A stretch of DNA of 64,000 nucleotides from Gnetum montanum (lineage: Eukaryota; Streptophyta; Gnetopsida; Gnetales; Gnetaceae): positions 272,111-336,110 of the forward strand of contig MNCI01013916.1 of NCBI GenBank assembly GCA_015680685.1, given 5' to 3'. Both the position numbers and the translations under genes were made by a program. Positions within the stretch are counted from its first letter, which is position 1. Each line of letters opens with the position of its first letter. Below, in pieces: positions 57,732 through 64,000 of this stretch. The notes beneath the pieces are model-generated. The model saw only the letters and a list, made by a program, of their open reading frames with translations. It searched no databases and had not been told where the DNA came from.

Positions 57732-59229
57732 TGAAGGAGACGTCTTATACAAAGCCATCTATGTTCAATGAAATTAAATTTACCTAATAGAAAGCTAGAA
57801 TTCAAGGATTCTTCAAATCCATGGAATTTGAAGTGTGGGGTTAATCCTTGAAGGCTACACTCCACCTATCAATAGCTCCACTAGCATCATTAAGCCTCAC
57901 AACAAATGGACACAAGAGGAAAAGGATAAGTTCATGTTTGATTCAAAAGAAAAAAACTGTTTCTATTTTGCATTGAATAAATCTAAATTTAATAGAGTAG
58001 TAGGATGTAAAATAGCCAAAGAAATTTTGCAAACTTTAGAAGCTACCTATGAGGGAACATTTATTGTTAAGAAATTAAAATTATTAGTTTTACAAAGTAC
58101 GATAAAATCAAAATGAGAGAAGGTGAGAAAATAATAGATTTTTTCTCTAGAGCTAATGATCCTATTGTAGCTATTAGAGGAATAGGAAAGATCTGCTTGA
58201 AAGTAATGTCATCATCAAAATGATTAGAACTCTACAAACGGAGTTCAGACCAAACATCACAACTATGGAGCAAATCAAAAATTTCTCAACATTAAAATTT
58301 GAAGAGCTTCAAAGCACTCTCATTGCTTATGAAATGAATCTCATAAGTGAAGGAGTGATCCAAGAAAGACATATTTCTCTAAAGATTGCCTCCAAGGAGA
58401 AGGAGTTAAATGAGCATGATGAGGGCAGCAAAGATGAGATTGTAGTACTCTCAAGGAAACTATAATGATTGCTTACAAGAAGAAACAAGGGGGCATCTCA
58501 GCAAATGCCTAACTTTTTCAAAGAAAGAGACAAAGGTAAAAGCTTTTTAAATGTTGCTAACTTAGATTTCTCTTCTATAGAATGTTGGATTTGTGAAGGA
58601 AGAGGCCATATGACCTTCAAATATCGTAGTTATCCAAGTGATATCAAGGTATAGCCAAAGAATAGATCCAATGATGAGAAACAAAAAAGACAAACTTTTA
58701 TACAATTTGGGATGATGGTGAGTAAAGTGAAGAAGAAGCAAGAAATTCTTCCAAAGATTCACATCTCATATGCATGGTAGTTACTGATGAAAATTCCTCA
58801 CATATGGCTAAATAAGATGGTAAGTGTGACAAGAGGTATAGTGAATTTAAAGAAGAAATTTTTCTTTTACATCATTTGATTAGCAAGGCAAAGAAATTAG
58901 TACTTTCTAAGATCGATGCTATTCATGTTCAAGTGATAGAAGAGATCTTAGACATCAAAGCTGAGATTCAATAACTAACCTCTTTTACTAAGGATTACAG
59001 CAAGGTTCAAGAAGAGGAGACTCTTGAAAATCAACTAAAGAATTTAGAGGAAGCAACTCATGAAAATTCAAGTTCAAGCTTAAGCATAGTTAGGTTTGAT
59101 AATTTTGATCATGAGGATAAAACTTTATTTGTTTATAAAAATTATGATTATAAGAAAAACTTCAACTACACTCATGATGATCAAAGCAAGATTAACACTT
59201 GGTCTTGTCAAAAAGGCTTTTGTAAGTAA
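57732..59229 (+). pseudogene. C2 Gag relic (SIRE-like)
   Basis: Starts at ATG 57732 with KETSYTKPSMFNEIKF. The UBN2-type core at 57835-58116 has FDSKEKNCFYFALNKSKF, VVGCKIAKEI and LEATYEGTF. It continues at 58220-58465. The zinc knuckle at about 58585-58626 is CWICEGRGHMTFKY, again with Tyr as the last ligand, as in C1. A Trp-Asp-Asp-Gly-Glu acidic patch near 58710 and a coiled coil to about 58975 follow, then a polar tail ending about 59229. Several frameshifts and stops. The parts match C1 in order. No protease (D-S-G) follows. Confidence 0.8.
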
Positions 59230-60985
59230 CAATAAGTGAGAATGAAGAGAAGTGGAGAATTGAAAATGATGCAATAAGTAATCAAAGGTTTTATCATAAA
59301 GAGCATGAATAATAAAGACATCACATATATGATCCAATGAAAGAGAACCTCAAGGTGAGAAGGTACTTCATGATAGGGGGCCTCATCTCAAACTCCATTA
59401 AACTTCTCTCCTCACTGGCAAGCAAGGTAAGTCAAGGTAAGTCTCCATCTCTTTACTTGCTAGTTAATAAGAATGGTATTTGAAGTCCAAAATTATTTGT
59501 GTCTTGAAAAATGGTGGAATAATTGTTTAGAGCTTGGTATATTTCTTCTATGAAAATATGTGTAGCACTTATTTTGATTTCCTTTGGATCATTATCTTAT
59601 TACTTTTTTTCATGTTTTCAATCTTGTTTAATCAAAAATTATTGTGATATTTGGGATTTTTTTTCTATTTATGAGATAAGACAAGCCTTTGAAAAGTCCT
59701 ATCAATATTACTAATTTGAGACCTTAGTCTCCACATTTGAGCTTAATGTTGACCTATACTTGTAGCGGTTTATGTTTTACAACATTTGCACATTAATAGC
59801 CCAAGACAAGTAGCACATATGTAAGGGGAGTCTATTTCTCATTATCCATCACCATCTTGGAGATCACCAATGAAGGGGAAGTCTTTGTAGACTTCAATCA
59901 AGAGATACTAAAACAACAAAATATTCCAAAATGAGTAAGAAAAGGACATCAATAGGTATTTTCTTGTGGTTGACTAAGTTTTGAATTTGTGTTCCTAATA
60001 ATCTTTAGTAAAAATGGTGTATGCACATTTTTCTATCAGCATGATTATCAATTTGTTTTTGATACATGGTTGTATTGTGTTTGTTGTATTTCTTTATACA
60101 AATAACACTCTATGCATATTTCTCTCATAGCTTACCTATCCTTTTGTTGATGTTTTTTCAAGACAAAGACTTTCTAGTTAAGAGATACAAATCTTAATAA
60201 GGCATTTAGATAGATTCCTTGTTGTTATTTGTTCTATCTTTGGTTTTTGACATCAAAATTATGTGTCATTTTTGGATTAGTTATAGCTTCTTTATTTTGA
60301 ACTAATAAGAGCAAATCTTAATGTATCTTCGGCCCACCTATTCAATCATAAGCTAAAGAAATACCTATACTTTCATGAAAGAATGCAAAGAGTGATATTA
60401 TTCCTTAAAAAAATATGAGTAAGAACATGATCATTCTAGGAAAGTGTTCACATTAAAATATTATTTGATTAGTTTGCCTCGAGATGAAGAATTTGGCATT
60501 TGACATGCCTAGTTTTAAATTGTGAAGTTATATTGCTATATTCTCCTTATCATAAAAATATGACATTTTATTTTGCTAATTTTTTACAGAGATGGAGAAT
60601 ATTTGAACATTAGAAGAACCATGTAGTATTAATGACTTATTGATTTAGATACAAGTTACTTGATCTTTAAACTTTATACTTCAGCTCTAGGCCTTACGCT
60701 TGAATATCACTTGGAAGGGTTGGATCAGTTCTTGAGAAATTTGGAACAACTCTTCATGGAACATAGTACTGGAAAATGTGCTCTTTAACTGATACTCTTG
60801 CTTAGCTAAATGTTTTTTGGAAGTATGAAAACTCTTCATGTTGTTTGTTATGCATTTTATCTTTTATGATGATTCTTTAACCAATTTCTATGGCTTATCC
60901 TTTTTGTTGCTATTCAAAAAGGGGGAGAGTACTATGGTTATATTTGTATGATCACTAATCCATTTTCTTAAGTTTTGAACATCAC
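59230..60985 (+). other. C2 region where pol would be; noncoding
   Basis: No integrase, RT or RNase H motif on either strand. A strong purine run AAAAAGGGGGAGAG is at about 60918-60931. Confidence 0.55.
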
Positions 60986-61000
60986 CAAAAAGGAAAAGAT
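60986..61000 (+). other. C2 polypurine tract
   Basis: CAAAAAGGAAAAGAT immediately before the 3' LTR start TATGCACA. A stronger purine run lies about 70 bases upstream (60918-60931) and could be the original or a second priming site. Confidence 0.55.
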
Positions 61001-61981
61001 TATGCACATTTTCATGTGTCAAAATGCTAAGTAAACTAGAGTCAAAGGTTGTTTAAATGGTTGTGTGATTATTTTGTTTGTAGGACAATGTACATATCAA
61101 CTAAAGTCTATATTGATGACAAGGAACAAACTAGTTTAGAGCTCAAAGGAGAAGGTCATCCATAAGATCTCAAATGAACATGCAACAATTCCAAAGAACA
61201 TGGACAAGGATCAAATACTTCACAAGAAAAGTTGTCATGAAGCTTGCAAAACATCAAGGTTGTGGACAAGGAATGACGAATTCATCATGCAAAGGAAGGT
61301 TAAAGAAAGACATCTTTGAGAAACCATATATGTCTTGGTAGAATTAGAGGATGGGTAGGCAAAGATATCTTTAAGAAATAGAAGACATCTTTCCTTAGGA
61401 AAAGACATCTTCCATCAAGCAAAGATTTCTTCACAAAATGCAAGCCAATTTTAGAAAATAATCTTCCAAAAATGGAGATTTTAGAAAGAAATCTTTCCTA
61501 AACAAAGATGTCTTTCCAAAATAGAAGGCAAATACAGAAAGACTTCTCAGGCATAAAGAAGATGTCTTCCATGATAGTTAGTGATCATTGGCTAATTGTT
61601 GCATGAGTTTTGAGATGAATTTAGAAACATGGTAACTATAAGAAGACATCATAGGCATTGGGAAAAGTGCAAACTTGTGTGTATAATCATTGTATAATCA
61701 AGTGTCAATCATTGTAAAATTTGTTTCTCCTCATTCTTCTATTTTTTATCATTGTAAAGTGTGTTGTACCTTAAAGTACAAGGATTAGCAAATTGAGTTA
61801 CATTTATCCCTTATAATTGTTCTCTCTTGTTGCCCTAGGGGGTCAATGTGCTTCTTACGAGAAGACATCTTGCTTGAGCTTGTTGGGATCTTATGAGATT
61901 GAGTGATTAGTGGTGCGGCACAACACTTTGAAGCAAAGCTCAAGATTGTAAAGGTTTTGGAAGCTTGAAAACCACATTCCA
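61001..61981 (+). repeat. C2 3' LTR, truncated
   Basis: Matches 56431 to about 57415 and then stops at ACCACATTCCAAG. The last ~250 bp are missing, and the next bases belong to an E-family LTR that lacks its own start. Confidence 0.8.
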
Positions 61982-61984
61982 AGT

Positions 61985-62676
61985 GGGTCTCCCTTGTTTA
62001 GGATCCTAGTTTAGTGAAACTCTGGCAGTTTGATCCCTCCAGAGATAGATTATTTTCCCGTGTCTACCCACAGTGTGGTGAATGTAATTCTATGACATTC
62101 TTTATTCGAGTGTGACGTACTTGGATGTGCACATGATTGACAATAAAGATCGAGATTATTTCATCATTGCAGCATTCACTTTGTTTATTTAACTGTTATT
62201 TACTGCTTTCTCTCTCACCCTTACCTCTAGTAACGCGGAATGAGTACGACTTAATTACGAGCATTTAAGTATGACTACTTGGTAACCTAGTGGCGTACCT
62301 AGGATCTACGCTTGGTAATCCCAGTGGTAGTCATGCATGAAGTCGAAGATGTGTACGGTTGATCAAGGAATCGGATGCTCATCGCACTTAGGCTAGATTA
62401 GACTCTCTTACCCTTTCCCCCCTAGCTTAGCTTAGTTAATATTATTTTCCACTGCCTTCAAGAGTAGCGTTAGATTAGGAACACATCATACACATCACTC
62501 TGGACTAAACCATACATGACAAATATAATACTAGTCCATGTGGGAAGACAGCAAACTACGACCTAAGGATAACTTTCTAGGTGTCACAACTAGTCCGTCT
62601 GTAGAGTTTGACCAGATTGCACATGAAAACACTCATATTCATATGGTTGAGTGTAGGGGTACCTCGCCACTCATCA
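61985..62676 (+). repeat. E3 5' LTR, missing its first ~110 bp
   Basis: Aligns with the E1 LTR read on - from its GCTCTGGCAG block onward (here ACTCTGGCAGTTTGATC), through TTTATTCGAG and GCAATAAAG-like sequence (here ACAATAAAGATCGA), a GAGTACGACTTAATTACGAG block and GTGTACGG, to the end CTCATCA. Confidence 0.8.
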
Positions 62677-62695
62677 TAGGCGCCTTTGCCGAGGA
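62677..62695 (+). other. E3 primer binding site, tRNA-Asp(GUC)
   Basis: GGCGCCTTTGCCGAGGA, two mismatches from the 17-base tRNA-Asp complement, directly after the LTR. Confidence 0.85.
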
Positions 62696-62818
62696 TGGTG
62701 CTAGTTATCTAGATTAGTTATATTATACAAGGTCACTGTATAGGACTTAACAATATATCTTTTAGAAGAAATAATTATAAAAAAGTCACATCTAAATTCA
62801 CACATAGTTTCACAACAA

Positions 62819-64000
62819 TGCCTCTCCTACAAGATTATAATAATGCCACACTTAGTGAGGAAGTTCATTAGAGAACCAATGAGCTCTCTGACAATGAAGA
62901 TTGGAGTATCCAACCTAAAGTGGGGGTTTCTTATAAACATGAATGAAGGCAACGTCATTCCAACACATGAAAGCATAACTTACTTGATGATAATGAGCCC
63001 CCACTAGCCACTACAAGCCTAACACAAATACAAGAGGCTGTTCGAATCTCACGTAGGCATTGTAAAGAGAGCCGTCTACCCAGGCTCGATTTAAACAACT
63101 TTCCTACATTTTCAGGAGGCTATGACTTAGATCCGCATCAACATTTACAAGCCTTCTACGATGCCTACACATGGAATAATATTGATAATGGGTGGAAAAA
63201 ACTTAAGCTCTTCCCTATGACACTCGTTGACCAAGAAAAAGTATGGTATAGATCATTAAAACCAAATTCGATACAACGCTAGTCAACAATGGTAGAAGTC
63301 TTTAACAAAAAATATCAAACCTATGCAAGAGTGTTAGCCTTGAGGAAACAAATCCAAGGATGGAAACAAGCAAAACATGAACCCTTGGACATGGCCTTAG
63401 AAAGATATTATGCACTATTAAATAACTGTCCAGGCCATGGGTTTTTTGAGGAAAGGCTAATGTACCATATTATTGATGGGCTACATAATGAAACAAGAGA
63501 GACCTTAGGAATATATGCCCAAGGTCAACTATATGAACTATGAACCCATCAAGTCCAAGAGCTTATTAAGCAGGTAGCAAAAAAAGAAGGAGAAATGGCT
63601 AGATGGGAGAGTGTTGAAAAACATCAATGAGACCAAAATTTTAACTCAACAAAGGTCCCTGATCATACAAAGGAGAAATCAACCAATCTCAAGGTGGAAA
63701 CATTATCTTTGTCAATATAACAATCATTAGAAGAAGTCGAGGAAAAGATCAATAAGATGTTGGAATGGATGTATCAAAAGTATGGAGAATATATCAACAA
63801 TATTGGAGATAGAGTTTTGACAACCTAAGAAACAGGACAAAATAGTAGACATTCGGAAAAAAAGAATGAAGGAAATAAGCGCTCAACTACCAATCATACG
63901 TATGAATGCAACATATGCCTGTACGATCACCCCAAGGGCCAATGCCCAATATTGTTACAGTTACAAGAGCATTGGGAAAGCACGTTACATCCAGAGTTCG
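62819..64000 (+). pseudogene. E3 Gag relic, cut by window end
   Basis: E1-type Gag with few lesions. The core from about 63070 reads LDLNNFPTFSGGYDLD, LKLFPMTLVDQ, VWYRSLKPNSIQR then a stop (TAG at about 63281-63283, where E1 and E2 have Trp). An open frame at 63289-63543 holds KYQTYARVLALRKQIQGW and CPGHGF. It keeps the ~42-residue segment deleted from E2. The zinc knuckle at about 63908-63946 is intact: CNICLYDHPKGQC (C-X2-C-X3-H-X4-C). The sequence ends before the Pro-rich tail and protease could be seen. Confidence 0.8.

Larger units (their letters stand above)
56431..61981 (+). mobile_element. C2: SIRE-like Ty1/copia element with gag and no pol
   Basis: 5' LTR, tRNA-Met primer site, gag, about 1.8 kb of noncoding DNA, a purine tract and a 3' LTR truncated near 61981. 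About 5.55 kb remain; a full SIRE-lineage element would carry protease, integrase and RT-RNase H between gag and the 3' LTR, and none is detectable. Confidence 0.75.

Overview
This is a repeat-dense, AT-rich stretch of nuclear DNA from a land plant with a large genome. The evidence is plant-type Ty3/gypsy (Tat/Athila side) and Ty1/copia (SIRE-like) Gag and Pol relics, tRNA-Asp and initiator-tRNA-Met primer sites, and an endogenous caulimovirid. I cannot place the species. I find no host gene, rRNA, tRNA or CRISPR. Almost every frame is broken. The exception is one young LTR element (E1), which is visibly richer in CG than its surroundings.

Layout. 1-7200: element X1, a Tat-like gag-protease relic on + (1-960) facing a multi-exon gene relic on - (1889-5450). 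8056-14500: element P, a - strand relic with Tat-type pol (RT, two RNase H regions, integrase) and, upstream of it, a tandem array of palindromic units. 14770-17646: element C1, a SIRE-like gag with its 5' LTR, - strand. 17650-36100: element X2, the mirror image of X1. Its antisense gene is on + (18650-22221), its protease and gag on - (22851-23617 and 31183-33480), and its palindrome array lies at 33900-35660. X2 is split by E1 (23623-31182), a 7.56-kb LTR element with a 1114-codon gag-protease ORF and no RT, RNase H or integrase. 36108-42478: an endogenous pararetrovirus in two opposed halves. 42481-47922: element E2, an old relative of E1. 47950-48410: a Ty3/gypsy integrase scrap. 48411-56430: AT-rich DNA without recognisable genes. 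56431-61981: element C2, a SIRE-like gag between two LTRs with no pol. 61985-64000: element E3, the 5' end of another E-family copy, cut by the window edge.

The main result is that three retroelement families here appear to live without their own pol. E1 and E2 share a conserved roughly 2-kb pol-free 3' region, so the absence is a family trait rather than a recent deletion. C2 has gag only. X1 and X2 follow protease directly with a convergent, intron-containing gene. Its exon-intron borders line up between the two diverged copies, including a 138-bp exon of identical length. Element P shares the palindromic array of X2 and carries Tat pol, so it is a candidate for an autonomous relative of X.

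All homology statements come from reading and aligning the sequence by eye. No database search was run, and borders of old copies are approximate.
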